Positions 23,171-36,203 are shown, counted from the first letter of the stretch. The stretch: DNA of 64,000 nt from Earliella scabrosa (GCA_022605405.1 JABYQQ010000007.1:930001-994000); one strand, 5' to 3'. Notes: generated by a model from the letters alone, not told the origin. Made by a program: numbers and translations.

Positions 23171-25297
23171 ATGAGCGATCTCTCCGCCCTTATCTGTACG
23201 TGTCTGCTTGGTCTTGCGGCAATCTCTATCCTGCGATGGCGAATGAACCCGGTGAGTGGTTTCAAGATCAACTATCCGACTGTCTCTCACTAAGCATATA
23301 CTGGCCAGCTCCGCTCCCTTCCCACTGTCGGTGGTCCGTCTGTGCCCCTCATCTCCTACTTGGGCGCCGTCAATTTCTTGCGCGATGCGAGGAAGGTTCT
23401 TGTGGAAGGCTACAGAAAGGTCGACTGCCTGGTCTTATGATTTGATCCGAATCCGCTGAAGGTGTTTGATTTCTCGCAGTACCCTGGCGTACCGTTCAAG
23501 GTCGCACTTCCCGGCAGCTGGATGGTGATCCTGAGCGCACCCAAGATGATGGATGAGCTGTGGAGGCGTCCGGATGATGAGTTTTCTTTGAACGAGATTA
23601 TAGACGAGGTGAGTGTTCTGGTGGTTATTCCTGCCAGGAGACATTCCCGCATCCCAGCGCAAGTTGAGAGAGGGCCTCTAGTTCTTCCAGATCAGCCATT
23701 CCGTGGGGAAAGATATCCACCAAGACCAGTATCACGTCGAAGTCGTGCGGGATAAACTCACACGCTCCATTCCGGTCATCTTCCAGGACATCGTCGAGGA
23801 GCTCAGCATGGCAGTTCATGAACACATTCCTACAACTGATGACAGTTCGTGATAAGGTGCAATTCTAGATGCGGCCTCCTGACATGCGCACGTCGTAGGT
23901 TGGGTTCTTGTCAAAGTTCTGGACGCGACGCAAAGGATTGTGGCCCGTACCAGCAACAGAGTGTTCGTGGGTGCCCCGCTATGTACGCAGCGGATCGTGC
24001 ATCCCACTCTCTCCCCATACTTAGAACTCCAACGTGTCACAGGCCGTAATGACGATTACCTGGATCTCGCCATTGGTGCCATGAAGAACATCACAGAAGA
24101 CGGCAACATGCTTATGCTGTTCCCGAACTTCCTGAAGCCGTACGTGTCCTATGTTTATGCGAGTCCGCGTCATCGTGTCATGGATTCATACAGGATCATA
24201 GCATCCGTCTTTGGCGGAGTGCGGAAGAACGTACGCAGGGTGGCGCTTCACCTAAAGCCCATCCTTGATAGCTATAGGGCCAAGATGGCGAACCCAGAGG
24301 GTGACCATCCTGACCCTGACAAGTCGGTGAGAAGCTAGCCATTCAGGCTGTACATAGGTTCGCTCACATACGTATGCCCTCTATCCATAGCCCATTCTGA
24401 TACAGTGGCTGTTACAACAGTCCATATTACGACGGCGGTCCAGCGATGAGGAGATCGCGACCCGACTTCTCATGGTAAACGTTGCGGCACTCGATACGAC
24501 ATCTAAGGTTTGAAATTTGATCCCCCAACTCTCACGCCGCGGGCTCACATTTCATCGTGGTCTGATTGATACTATTGCAGAGCCTTACCCATGCCCTGTT
24601 CGACCTGGCAGCAGCGCCTGAATATATTCAGCCGCTCAGGGAGGAGATCGAGAGCGTCTTAGCTGTCGAGGGGTGGACAAAGATTGCCATGGGAAAGATG
24701 TGGAAGCTAGACAGCTTCCTGAAGGAGTCTCAGCGAGTCAACGGTTTGACCCTGGGTACGCGTATCTCCTGGCTGCGCTTCACCTATCCACTGACTTCGC
24801 TTACGCCTTCGCGCATAGTCGCTCTAGGACGCAAGGCCTTGAGGGACGTCACCCTGAGCGATGGCACGGTTATCCCGGCTGGAAGTATCGTAGCCGCGCC
24901 CGCCGTTGCGATTCATCACGATGACTCAAAGTATCCCACCGCCTCCACTTTCGACCCATTCCGTTTCTCGCGCATGCGAGAGGCAGAAGACGAGGGCAAT
25001 AAACATCAGTTCGTCAAGACGTCAATGGAGTTCATCCCGTTCGGCCATGGCCGGCATTCTTGGTACGTGCTGCCTCGATCCGCCTGCACACATGACCACA
25101 CTCACAGATGCAACGTCACATGTAGCCCCGGGCGATTCTTCGCGGCTAATGAGCTCAAGGCGTTACTTGCCTACATCGTCCTCAACTACGATCTGAAGTT
25201 GGTTGGGCCCAGGCGGCCGGAGAACGTCACTTTCGCGGTCAATGTTATGCCTGATCCCAACGGAGAGTTGTTATTCAGGAAGCGTCGGGTTGTATGA
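23171..25297 (+). CDS. Cytochrome P450 D (CYP512-like), intact
   Basis: The protein starts MSDLSALICTCLLGLAAI with an N-terminal anchor. Introns are at the same positions as in P450 A, and all junctions I checked keep frame. The I-helix region reads NVAALDTTS, retaining an acidic-Thr pair that A-C lack. The ExxR is ESQR, followed by FDPFRF, and the heme loop is FGHGRHSCPGRFFA with the ligand Cys codon split by the last intron. The C-terminus is LLFRKRRVV. Its promoter DNA matches the flank of the decayed relic at 10547. The transposon ends 470 bases upstream of its ATG, so its regulation may be affected. Substrate unknown. Confidence 0.85.
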
Positions 25298-25407
25298 TCT
25301 CGCAATAATATTGGACGCCTCATTGACGATTACAGCACGCGAGACGAAGCACGCGAACGGATGATGCAAGTACGATTCTCGGAGGAAACAATACATCCCG
25401 CAAGATA

Positions 25408-26650
25408 TCACGCTACGCCGGAAACCCGCGTCGCCCGCGTTTTGAACGCCTCCTTGACCATCAACCACTCGATCATCGACACCCCATTCACGCGTAAAAT
25501 CTCACCCAGCTCCTCCCACGTCCCCGGCATCGTGCACACCAAATCGAGGTCCGCGTCCGTGACGATTCCGAGCGCGTGCAGATGCGGCGTAGCGTGTCCG
25601 AGCGGCCGTCGGAGGCCTTCCAGAAACAGCCGGGCAGCAGTAGCAGTAGCAGAGTATCCCGTGTTGCGGTTGAGCGCATGGTCGACACGCGGTGGCAGCC
25701 GCAGGGGTAGCGCGGATCTGGACGCGGAGTCGAAGCTGTAGTCGGGTTCAATCTTGACAGGAACGCTGGGCGAGCAAGAAGGGCGGTCGGACACGGTGTA
25801 CAGAGAGATTGAGGTCGACTGAATGGATTCGGTCCGGACTAGAGAGGGCGTAGAGGTCGAGCCGATGGCGAGGGGCGGCAGCATCTGAGCGATGGTGTTC
25901 GAGTTGAGCGGTGTCCAGCTTGCAGGTCGGAGGATTGGGGGCGGCAAGAAGTCAGAGTCCGTCGAAGGCGGCAGGTCCGCGTCGTCCGAGGGCTTGGGCG
26001 ACGTAGGCTCTGGCGTCCCGTCTAGCTCGGGCTGCCCGCATGATGACTCCGGGTAGAGAAGCGATTGAAGAGAGTATTTTGATTGCAAACCCGACATCAC
26101 TGGAGTGTGGCATGACGCTTCGGGAATGATTACAGCGATCGCGAACTCACCTTCCCGACTCAATTCCTCGATGTCTGCATCTGCACTGGCGCTGGGCTCG
26201 CCCACCGTGTCCTCTTCCTGTTTGACTCGCCTCGTTGCATTATCCGCCTCTGGCGCTTCGTCCTTCGACTCGCCCTCTGACTTCTCCGCGTACGACATGG
26301 GCTTGATTTTGATTTTCGGGCAGGCCGGGCGGTACTCCGCATATCCCGGACACTGGTGCAAAATATGGCTCTGACAGCGGAGCGGTCATCTCACAAGATC
26401 GCAGAGATCCCGTCAAGGCACCTCAACTCACTCGCAGGGGGCCCGCAAGCGCAGAAGACTGTTCGCACTTTGGACAGTGGAAAAGATGATCCCCGTCGTC
26501 GCGCCGAAGGGTGAAGCTGGCCTCGGGATGATCTTCGAAGCGAATTCTGCTCCATCGTTGGTGCACCTCTCGCCTGTGTTGTTGCGGCGACACCTGCAAT
26601 TCACCGCAGCAGAAAGCACTTTTGGGTTCCTTAGGCCTGTAAGAATGAAT
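25408..26650 (-). CDS. Uncharacterised protein with an N-terminal zinc-finger-like motif
   Basis: The stop is at 25408. The large exon (to about 26361) is acidic and Ser/Pro-rich and ends in a conserved-looking helical segment, PGTWEELGEILRVNGVSMIEW. A phase-0 intron joins it to an upstream exon encoding FHCPKCEQSSALAGPLR, continued by SHILHQCPGY. The CxxC-x12-H pattern with a following His/Cys resembles a C2H2 or C2HC zinc finger. A further in-frame intron near 26095-26145 is likely. The first exon and start codon are not resolved. A nuclear or DNA-binding role is inference only. Confidence 0.5.
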
Positions 26651-27162
26651 CCGACATCGTCAGTTCGTCTTCCAAGTGCATATATGCGCGATTAAGCGGG
26701 GACGTACATGGGGGAAGGCAAGATGGGGCAGCGGGAGGACGAGAGAGGACGACGGTGCGCGTTGGGAAGAGGATGGCTGCGACGTTCACGCGCACACCAT
26801 GTGAAGAGCGAGATGGGCGGCCGGGTCGATCCGCCCCTCTGTTGTTGGGGAGTGGCAGATTGCGACCTTGCTGTCGATCGACGTCATGCCCTATCACCTG
26901 CACCTTCTGCTGCACGCTGACGCCTCCCGTCGTGTTCCTGAGAGTGGATACGGACTCATGCCGAGCACTGCGCGGCAGCGAGGCAACTGTGATTACGAGC
27001 AATATAGTCGAGGAGACCTAGATTACACTATGCGAACACCTAGTTGAGACGAGGAGCAGTAATACTGACCACAAGCTTCGGTCAGTGCGATAGGACGACA
27101 CGAAAGGGTAGTTGTGCTCACCAGGTGAGGGGAATAATCAATATTGCAACATTTGCGGGTGA
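26651..27162. other. Intergenic or 5' region of the zinc-finger gene
   Basis: May contain the missing first exon of the gene to its left. A GTACGT donor candidate on the minus strand lies near 26702. No other feature seen. Confidence 0.4.
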
Positions 27163-28756
27163 TCAAGCATTATTGCTTCGAACATTCGTACGACCGCCCA
27201 CGCGCTTCTTGCCACCACGAACGGTCTTCTTCTGGATGTGCATCTTCTCCAGGCATGCACTGCAGATCCATCCGCCATCCGGAGCTTTGGTGAGCCCAAC
27301 ACACGCGAGATGGAACTGTAGAATCATACGAGAGGTTGAGCACAGGCGCAGTCGACCGAGATGATCGTGGACACGTACCCATTCCTTCGCGCAGCCATCG
27401 GCGTCACACGCAATCATCTCTCCATAGCTGACCCCATCGCAAAAGCAGTACGTCTTGCCATCGTCCACATCTGCGTCAGGTTCCGTGCCCACGGCCGCTT
27501 CGCTCGGGTCCGCGGCGACTCTCTGTTGTACGTTGGATGGAGGAGGCACACCGGGCCCTTCTAGCTGCCCGTGCACCCATTCGGAGGCCAGGCCGGTACT
27601 CATCGCCCGCGCATTATGCAACTCGGTCAGAACACCGGAGTGGTTCGATGCGTAGGGTGCGGGGAGAGAAGGGTGGCTCGTGGAAGGAGGCTGGGCGCTG
27701 AAGGCGTCGCGACTTCGCACCGCGTCGGCCTGGGTACGTTTGCTGGAAGCCGTGCTGTTGCCTCCGCGGCCATTTTGGCGGGAGGTGACAGGGTTGGATG
27801 GTGGGGGCATGTTTGGGGGTAGGTGAGACGCGACAGAGACAACGGATTCTGTAGGGGATGCGACTCTGTCCGTGACCCTACGGTCAACGCGTCAGCTTCA
27901 CTGTTCTTGAAAGTTCCACGGTAAACAGCGATGAGAACAAGGGTAGCCTGAAAAGCCTAAGGCACACAGGCGCTAAAAGTTCCCGATGTCGACTATGCAC
28001 GAAAACGGCCATGTCTTCGTCTTCGAGGGCTAGCGTGTGGGGGTGTGGATCACAACAAGGGAAGTAAAGCACGTACTTCTTTGTTCGAACCCCGTTCCTT
28101 TGCCGTTGCACTGGAGGCTCTACCCGGTCTTTCTTACTGGGAGTCCTAGTCACGTCAATTTCTTCGTCCCTCGCCACCCTCTTCCGCTTCGTCGGGCTGG
28201 CATCCGTCCCATTCACCAACAACCCTCCATACCCAGCGCCCGCCGCCCGCCGGTTGCGTCGCCCACCTTCGCCCGCCATACCGGGCGGCCAAAAGTTGCG
28301 CGTCGCGACGTGGGGAAAGACGGTCTTCCTCGACAGCGCCTCAGCTACCCTCGAGAACTCGCCCTCGGGCATGCGGTCGAGCAGCGCCCTCATATGCGCC
28401 CTGTGGGCACGGAGGTGGTCCGCGGCATGGCAGGCGACGCGAATCTTGTCCTCGCCACCAAGCTTGAGGCGCCCGGCCTCCTCCGCGATCTCGGTGAGGA
28501 GGTAGAGGCGGTCGTCGTTGGTGCACGTCTTGGTCTCGATCATCTCAATGAGCTCGTTGATCTTCCCCGTCAGGGCGGTCATCGAGGCGGAGAGCACCGC
28601 GTCGAGCTCGCGCAGGTCGCCGTAGCTGCGGGAGAGGTCGATCGGGAGGCTGTCGAGCGTGTGGGCGTACTCGGAGAGGTGGGCGAGGCTGAGAGCGGTG
28701 TCGACCGCGGAGGTCGAGCTGGCGGGGTGGTTCATGTAGGACTGTCTGCGAGACAT
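27163..28756 (-). CDS. ING-family chromatin subunit with C-terminal PHD finger
   Basis: The ATG at 28756 (MSRRQSYMNHPASSTS) begins an N-terminal helical ING domain with DSLPIDLSRSYGDLRELD, the typical ING coiled-coil opening. A basic middle region (KRKRVARDEE) follows. The PHD finger is YCFCDGVSYGEMIACDADGC, then EW, an intron, and FHLACVGL, then GWICSACLEK. The Cys4-His-Cys3 ligands are all visible. The protein ends in a basic tail. ING proteins read H3K4 methylation for histone acetyltransferase (Yng2-like) or deacetylase (Pho23-like) complexes; which one is not decided. The middle intron near 27840-28070 is not fully resolved. It is divergently transcribed from DPH4. Confidence 0.82.
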
Positions 28757-28933
28757 GACGCTCGGGGGAGGAGGAGATGGTGGGAGAGCCCAACTTGTCG
28801 TCCGTCGGATACTCCGCCTTTCCAGCGCTAGCCCGCTGGAAGCCCTCGACGCCTGAATGGCGGACCGTCGGACCGGATCTCCGCCCAACGCCCGCAGAAA
28901 GACGACCACGAGCTCTGACCCGGCTTCAACACT
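28757..28933. promoter_or_regulatory. Short bidirectional promoter between ING gene and DPH4
   Basis: Only 177 bases separate the two divergent start codons, so both genes share this control region. No clear TATA box is seen, which is common for housekeeping genes. Confidence 0.5.
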
Positions 28934-29377
28934 ATGGGCATCCCTGACGACTGTCGCACTCCGGACTACTATGCTATACTCTCACTTTCTCCGACAGCCT
29001 CCTCTGCGGACATCAAGGCTGCCTACCATCGAGCTCTGCTCGCTTCGCATCCCGACAAACAGGTCTTAGGCTCCAACCGAGACGTCGACATCGGGCTTTT
29101 GAAGGACGCATTCCACACTCTACACACACCCGAGCTCAGAAAGGCCTATGACGCGTCAAGAACGCGCAATGGAAACGCTCCTGGTCCTCGCCCGGCACAA
29201 GTGATCTCGCTGGAAGACTTCAGCGAAGAGTCCGAGTCAAGGTGGACGTATGGATGTCGCTGTGGTGGAACGTATGTCGTTACGGAGGATATATTGGACG
29301 CGGGACAGCACCTGGTGGGGTGTGCGAGCTGCTCCGAGGTCGTGTGGGTTGGCTACGAGGTTGTCGACGAGCAATAA
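28934..29377 (+). CDS. DPH4: Diphthamide biosynthesis protein 4 (J-domain, CSL zinc finger)
   Basis: An intronless gene of 147 codons. The N-terminal J domain has DYYAILSLSP and the HPD motif at residues 39-41, which stimulates Hsp70 ATPase. The C-terminal half carries the DPH-type zinc ribbon, YGCRCGGTYVV followed by GCASCSEVVWVGY, with the CxC and CxxC metal ligands. This combination is diagnostic of DPH4/Jjj3, which donates electrons or iron to the Dph1-Dph2 radical enzyme that starts diphthamide formation on elongation factor 2. Length matches the family. Confidence 0.92.
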   Translation: MGIPDDCRTPDYYAILSLSPTASSADIKAAYHRALLASHPDKQVLGSNRDVDIGLLKDAFHTLHTPELRKAYDASRTRNGNAPGPRPAQVISLEDFSEESESRWTYGCRCGGTYVVTEDILDAGQHLVGCASCSEVVWVGYEVVDEQ

Positions 29378-30345
29378 GGAGTTGCGGCACCCGCCGTTCG
29401 TTGTGATGATGAATGTGCCATGGACGATCCAGAGGTCAGTTATCTGCACCATCGTAGACTGCTGCACCCGCGTCTTTGTGTCCCCATATTCAACGCATCT
29501 TGTCAGGTTCTGTATCAATGCTATACATCTCCTGCAAGACCTATTGAAGCCCGAACATGAAGGTCTCGATCGCCTTCACGCGATATCTTTGCGTAGGTGC
29601 TTTCATCGATATCGGAGTTGCGCACATGTCCTAATGTGCGACATCCCATGGTGTTTGTTATGCAGCGATCAATCGAAGATGGCAGTCGTTGACATCTTAC
29701 GTCGAGTGCACCACCGGAGATGGAGGTGCGCACTAATCTAACTTCTGTGATGTTGTACCTTCTCATGGGGTGTATTAGCGTGAACAGGAAGCTCACGATT
29801 GCTGCATACACCACAGCGTCCATGTTTGTCGCAGTAGCCACCACTACACAGTTGCGCGGGGGTGCGGGCGCTGGGAAAGCGAGATTGCACGGTCGCACGC
29901 ATCCTACGACCCACATGCAGCGCAGAACGCAAGTGACATCAAGATTTGAGCCTCGTATGAGAATCACCTAACTTGAATAGCAGGAGATCACACGGACCCA
30001 GAGTACCCAGGTTCGAGGTTGAGAAGACCGACAGGCGACGGACGCGCAACACGACGATGGGCTCAGTAGATATCGTCTGACTACCCGAGCAAAACTTCGC
30101 AAAGATTTCCGGTGGCGTGCCAGACGTACATGGACTAGTGTGATACCGTACCGCGGTTGACGGTGGGGCAATCGCCATTCATGACCTAAGTGTACGACGA
30201 GCGGCGGACCGTCGACGGGAGCAGCTTTTCTGTCTATATCTAAGTCGGCAACTCGAGTGTACCGCAGCTGCAAACAAAACGAAAGTATGTGGTTCGGCGT
30301 TATACTGAAGAGAAGCTGCAGGTCCAACTTGAGCAAAAACATCAT
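29378..30345. other. Intergenic region between DPH4 and tRNA-Ser
   Basis: Several short open frames, none with a recognisable motif or consistent codon bias. No repeat seen. Confidence 0.5.
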
Positions 30346-30427
30346 CGACGCCAGCAGGATTCGAACCTGCGCCTCCAAAGGAGAACAGATTTCTAATCTG
30401 TCGCCGTAACCACTTGGCTATAGCGCC
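30346..30427 (-). tRNA. trnS(AGA): tRNA-Ser (anticodon AGA)
   Basis: 82 bases folding as a complete class II tRNA on the minus strand. The acceptor is GGCGCTA with TGGCGTC (two G-T wobbles), and the discriminator base is G as in serine tRNAs. The D stem is GCC/GGC. The anticodon arm is ACAGA-TTAGAAA-TCTGT, giving anticodon AGA. A long variable arm (TCTCCTTTGGAGG) is present, and the T arm is GCAGG-TTCGAAT-CCTGC. There is no intron, and CCA is not encoded, as expected in eukaryotes. Confidence 0.95.
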
Positions 30428-31115
30428 TTGGACACATGGGTAGACTGTACAATCAATGGCACTTTCTTTGCACTTTGACTGGGGTTTCCGCCAGACTGCA
30501 TATGTATGTACTTACTGAGGCATCTCGCCCATGCAAGGAAGATTACCAACACCGCCAACAACGTAACAGACAGATTGGTATCCTGGAAGTTGTGTCCGAA
30601 ACAATAACAGCGCCTATGGATACAAATACCCTCTAGTACAGACAGTGACAAATGCGTGTACAACAAGTGATGCATGACGGGGGTGTGTGGGTTCGCAGAA
30701 ATGCAGAATAATAGACCGTGGGACAGTGCCATGGGGGTGGAGGTATGCCGAGGCGAGCAATGCAGATGCGGGTAAATGAAGACCGGCGAGGGGTACGTAC
30801 GACCATGTAGTAGAATATGAGATGCGATGGAAGGGAATCCCGGGACGATGATGGCATGCATGGAAGAAGACGTGTTCAACAATCGAGCGAGGTCCACCGT
30901 GCCTGCCGCAGGTGGCCATGGGGACGCGGCCGATACTGCCCTCTCTCCTCTAAGGACGCTCCTCCGAGCGCATGCCTTCGAGATGAAGAGTGCGACGGCC
31001 ATCGTCTGCAGCTCGCTCACTGGTGGCGGCGCACCATGGAGCACCCTCTGAGCGTCCTGTCACAGACAAGGGTTGCGCACCAGACAGCGAGCGTGCGCGA
31101 CACAGGGTCGACCGC
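30428..31115. other. Intergenic region right of tRNA-Ser
   Basis: No supported gene. May include the 3' untranslated region of the small ORF at 31116. Confidence 0.45.
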
Positions 31116-31328
31116 CTACTTGCTGAAAGGCTTCTTCATCGCGGGCTGCGCGGACTGCGCCATGCCCTGCTTGACGTTGTGCGCGGAGCTCGAGCCGAGC
31201 GCGGCGTACATCGAGTGCGTCGTGCGCGGGTCCTGCTGGAAGGACGCGAACGCATGCGGCGACGCGGGCCCTGTCGGGAAGAAGCTCGCGATGGGCGACG
31301 ACGGCGGCGAGGAGTAGAGGGACGACAT
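31116..31328 (-). CDS. Possible small protein of 70 residues
   Basis: Reads MSSLYSSPPSSPIASFFPTG and ends QPAMKKPFSK. Codon usage has strong third-position G/C like neighbouring genes, and composition (Ser/Pro/Ala, a polar helical middle with SSAHNVKQGMAQ) is non-random. I do not recognise the family. An upstream in-frame ATG would add 27 residues; the internal ATG at 31328 gives the more protein-like start. Confidence 0.4.
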   Translation of the reverse strand: MSSLYSSPPSSPIASFFPTGPASPHAFASFQQDPRTTHSMYAALGSSSAHNVKQGMAQSAQPAMKKPFSK

Positions 31329-32512
31329 GACGTTCCGGATTCGTTTCGGAATGGTGGGCGAACGGGCGTGGGTGGGGCGGCAGGAGCCTAGTAGTGTTGG
31401 TACGCACACTCAGGCGCGGGTGCGGTCGTGATGGTGGTGCTCGTGAAGAGGCGGAGCGAAATGGATGGCCGTGCTCGATCTCGTGCTCGTACGCGTCGTA
31501 GAGTCCGACAAGGTACTGTAGGTGCCCGAGGGCGAGTGGTGGATGATAGGCGTTGGCTGTTGTGGCCTTGGAGGTAGTTGGGCAAGCGAGGCCTGGGGCG
31601 GACAAGTCCCTGGCAGCGCTCTTTTATGCGACTCGGCGACTGCAGCAGTTATCAAGAACATAAGGGTTGCCATTCCTGTGCAGACGTCCGCTTCCCCGTG
31701 AGTACAAGGGCGCTGCCAGATTTGGACACACACATGATGAGCGTTAGCGCAAGTTTCCTTTTGTGGCTGAAGGCATTGTGCAGAAGTGGCTTCGCGCACT
31801 CGATGTGGGAGTATATCAGAGTTCTTGGAGGAAGAACCACGACGGTGGCCCTGTTAGTGCCGGCGGGCAATACGTGAGGACAAGAGAGTTAACCGGTTTC
31901 GTCCACAGGATGTCCTAGGATCCAACGTAAGTGAGTGAGAAATGGAAGGTGGCCACGTCTACTTACCCGCAACATACGCATATGGACCAACAACGCGATG
32001 CTAAATGACTAGGAGACCCACCTGCCTGATGGGTGACCTTGTTCCGCGATGGCAAGACCGCCATGCGGCGGCCATACATACACCCGGCCACGGTGTACAG
32101 CGCGGCTAATCTATACTGCCCTTGTATTCCAGCCCATGTGGGGCATGCCACAATCGATACATCCTAAGTCGACTGCTGTAGACTACTGTAGATGGTGTAT
32201 ACTGTATGACGAGGTATCCCGATTAGCATCCGACACGTAGGGTTATGTGTATCTTGTATCTGACAGGATATGCGGAGAGCAGCGAATGCGGATGATGAAG
32301 ATGAGAACGAAGCCGGGAGGTGGAGTTCCGAGAGAGTGAGAGAACGAAGGATATGGACACAGGTATGACAGACGACCCTAACAGTGATGAGTGGAAGTAC
32401 AGCGCCACGCGTCCGGTGTGAATGCAATGCAAAGCTTGAGCGAAGTGGAGAGCAGATGCCTGAATGCGACGAGGAAGAGAGCAGAGGTACGACGATCGAG
32501 TCCGTCCGAGTG
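31329..32512. other. Intergenic region upstream of the small ORF and downstream of the TBC gene
   Basis: Nothing recognisable on either strand. Short open frames overlap one another in several frames. Confidence 0.45.
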
Positions 32513-34997
32513 CTATAGCAGTGCCGAGTTGTGCTCGCCCGATGCAACGAGCCGGCTCCAATCTTGCCGCCACCGCACCATGTCCGCCCGAAGCTTCTTG
32601 TCGTCAAGGACCTTCTCGATCCAGAGCAGAAGCGCGTCTTCGTCTTCCGGAACGAAGAATGATGACAACAGAGACAATATGGTCTCGAAGTTCGCAGAGG
32701 CGGAGGTGATGTGATCTGCCAAACAAGGTTGTCAAGATCACGTACCGTACGAACGGACAAGTTGCTTGCTCACCTCGGTATACCCAGACGAGTGCAACTG
32801 CGACGACCACGAAGGTATCATGTCCTTCAAGGAGGAACGCGTCCCATAACCGGAGTTGCAACTGGAATGGAACCGAATTCGCGAACAACGTGATGTACCA
32901 TTTGGTCGCGTAAGACGTTGTGGAGACCATGTGTTTCTTGAATGACGCGTACACGGCGGGCAACATCTTCTCCGTTAACCGCTCCTGGACATAGATCGCC
33001 TCCAGCAATCCTGGGAACCCGGGGCTGAAGATCGAGTGCATGCTGTAAGAGTCGTGTAATCGCACAAGCGACGCATACGCGCGCTCGGGTTCGTAGTAAC
33101 AGAGCAATGTCGCAGCCAGAGGACCCATGCCTTGACAGTACCCACACGTCTCGCAGCGCAATGACAGCGAGTGCAAGACGTGAAACAGCGATCGTTGCCT
33201 GAATTGGTCGCCATGAGACGTGATCTCCCGGCAATAACTGGGAACACGCACCCTTGGCCGTATCGTGTCCTGAACATCACATGCCCACTGATAGTCCTGG
33301 GGACGTCCAAGTCAATCTGAACGTCATACGTTGACGGCTTGTCAAGGGCCTCCTGATAGTCCCGCATTAATTGCCTCAGCTCGGTCTTCCCTGTCCGGGA
33401 GAACCGGCACATGAGGATTTCCCAAGCGGCCGATCGCCAGCAGTCCGGGATTCCCTTGTATATCCGCTCGCGGAACTTGCGCTCCTTCGCCGGACGAACA
33501 CCCCAGAAGTCAACGTTGCCGCCCTCATCTCGGGAGACCGCGACGAGCATCCGACCCCATTTCGCGGTCCGATTCAGCTCCTTTGCGGGTACACGGACCT
33601 CCGGCTGACGCTGGAGTGTAGGCGGTGTAGCAGGGCCGGTAGTCACTCCTGTCGCTGTATGCGCCAGTGGTCGACTCAGGGGAGCTGCAGGAATAGAGAT
33701 GAGGCGGTCGTGAGATGGAGTCGAGAAAAAGCCATATCTATCGAGCCGTGAGATTGAGGTGAAACCTGAGCGGGATGTGCACTCACCGATCTAGGCTTTG
33801 TAGCAACTCGACCTCCTGTGGAGTAAGTTCCCGTGTCTTCTCGTGCTCGTCGGCGATGGCTTGCTGTGCGCGGAGTTCGCTCTGGCGGCTGCCGCCCACA
33901 CGCGCGCGCGTCCGCTCTACGCCCTCCTCGTAACCATCGCCCTTGACACCGGACTGGTCTAGCTGCGCGTACGTGCTTCGGACGTGGAACGCATCCGCAT
34001 CCTCGCCTTCGGAACGCACGACTGCGGAATGCTTACTCTCCGGAGCGCTGACGGCAGAGGTCGAGCTTCGCGGCGACGAGATCGGCGAGAGGTGTTCGGC
34101 AGTAGGCACCCGCAGTGATGGGTCTGGGGAAGGCGAGGGAGAAGACAGTGTTGGTCGTGGTGGCGGAGACGAGTGGGAGCCAGGTGTGGACGGTGGGGAA
34201 ATGAGGGGGGTCAAGGGTGGGGTTTGCGGAAGAGGCTTCGCGTCTCGGGTGCTGTCAAGAGACAAGGACATAGGCTTACTGCTGCCATTGACCACCGACT
34301 GTATCGACATGGACGTCTTATGATGGGCTGATGATGGTCGATGTTGGAAATCGCTGGCCGTACTTGTGCTATCGACAGCGGAATGCCTGTAGACCGATGG
34401 TGGAACCCGAGGGCCAGAGGGTCGCCGATGGGGGTCCGAGCTGCTATGCCTGTGCGCGACAGCGGAGCTGGAGCTATCGACAGCCGAGTGCCTGTATACC
34501 GATGGAGGTCTGCTGTTCGCGTATGCAAGCTGGACGGAGCCCGTGGTCGACACGACGGAATGACGGGGTTTGTCGGCGACGCTCAATCGCTTGCCCATGC
34601 TGGCACGTCGGAGGTCGTAGGTGGTGGTGTCGTAGAACGCACTGTCCTCGAGCGCAGCGGGGTCGTTCTGGAGAAACGAGTTGCGGTAGTCGCTCTCGGC
34701 GATCTGGACGCCATCCTTGAGATTGCGACTGGGTGGACGTGACTGTGCGACCTGGCTGACGGCGGTCGCGGCGGCGGCAGACCAGCTGCTGGCGTCTTCC
34801 TCATACATGGAATAAATAGTGACGATGGTCGTCGTTTCTGACGAGCTGCGCACGCGGTCTGTCGAGCCCTCGGAGGAGTGGGTGAGGTCTGGGAGAACGA
34901 GGGATCGGCCGTCGGGTGTGCAGGGCAGACGGGGCGAGGGGGGTGCGGGTGTGCTGATGGGGGTTGGGGGGAGAACGACGTAGGACGGCGAGGACAT
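32513..34997 (-). CDS. TBC-domain Rab GTPase-activating protein
   Basis: The ATG at 34997 (MSSPSYVVLPPTP) begins a long disordered Ser/Pro/Thr-rich N-terminus of about 400 residues. A three-fold copy of a PPSVYRHSAVDS-like segment lies in the middle. The TBC domain follows in the downstream exons: RERIYKGIPDCWRSAAWEIL, then the catalytic arginine-finger motif IDLDVPRTISGH, and the glutamine-finger motif CGYCQGM. TBC proteins switch off Rab GTPases in membrane traffic using this Arg/Gln pair. The last exon ends SGEHNSALL. Target Rab unknown. Confidence 0.87.
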
Positions 34998-36203
34998 CAA
35001 CGCAGACGAGAGGGGGGAAGAAGAGAGAAGGAGCGGCGAGGAGAAGAGAAAAGGGAGAGCCTCAAGCTGTCATTGCCGTCGCTTGCAGAGAGCTCTCTTC
35101 CAAGCTTCCGCCGCTGTTCACACAGACGCCCTCGACATGCACAGTGCCATCGTCCTTGCCCAGCAACCACCGTTGATCCCATCTTAGTCCCGCATACAGC
35201 CCGCAAAACAGAACACACTCATGTTCTCATCATCGGCCTCTCCTTGCTTTCTCTCGTCGTGCTCACGCGGAGGTATTTCACGGCAAATCGCGCCGTACAC
35301 ACCGCGGTCGGTCTTCACACGATCCAAGTGCAGAAAGGCGGGGGCCCCAGAGGAGTTGGGACGAATGGCGGATTCTGGTAGATGCAACGGCATGCATATT
35401 TGGTGTGTTTTCCTACGTATGTTTTATACGTGAAACCATCACGGTGTCATCGTGCACTGCTCAAGCCTCAGCTTATCATCCCTACGCCTGTGATTCTGAT
35501 TGGATTCTTGACGTTACGGAGTACATACTTACTCGTCAAGGTGTATCACAATGGGGTCATCATGAAGATATCGGAACATAGGCTGACACATTATATTCCG
35601 AGAGCTCTGCGCGCGGACGTCAAGTCAGGTTAGTTTCGAAGTCCAAGATTAATATTCATGCGCCGAACTGCGGCACTGGCAGGCTCGTAGGATGAGCCGA
35701 GCGCATTGTCTACCCCAACGTAAGGTGTGCTCTTGCTGTTGATGTTACATAGCTGATATGTGATATGTGATGCTGACTGACAGCACTAACCTCGCAGGCT
35801 CATTGCAGCTAGATTGACTTGACTATATGCGCATTCGCCAGTATGTCGCACAAGCTTTTATGACATAGCGCTCGGTTGAAAGCACGCAAGCGCAGGAATG
35901 CCTCCTTAAACAGATGTAGCGGCAGTATCCAAGTAAGGAGTAAACAGCTTCAATTTGAAATCTGTCACCACTCGTCGAAATGGCGAAGTGGACAATACTC
36001 TGTCCGGAAGACCGCCGTGGTCCGCACATACGGGGCGTGCAGGATGTGCACGCAAGCAACATACCTGCATTGCGTTTTGCTTACATTTCATTTCTGCCGT
36101 CCACCGTCCACTGACCCAAACGCACCTATAGCTCATATAAATCACCGTCGCTTCCTTCAAATGGTGATCCCCTGGCTTTGCATACCAACCACCCACCGCA
36201 CCA
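34998..36203. other. Intergenic region between TBC gene and MITE
   Basis: 1.2 kb without a supported gene. The first 200 bases are purine-rich GGAAGAAGAG sequence that probably forms the TBC gene's 5' untranslated or promoter region. Confidence 0.5.

Noticed and set aside
28037..28831. 264-codon plus-strand frame opposite the ING gene
   Set aside because: Antisense shadow of the ING exon, which has clear domain motifs.
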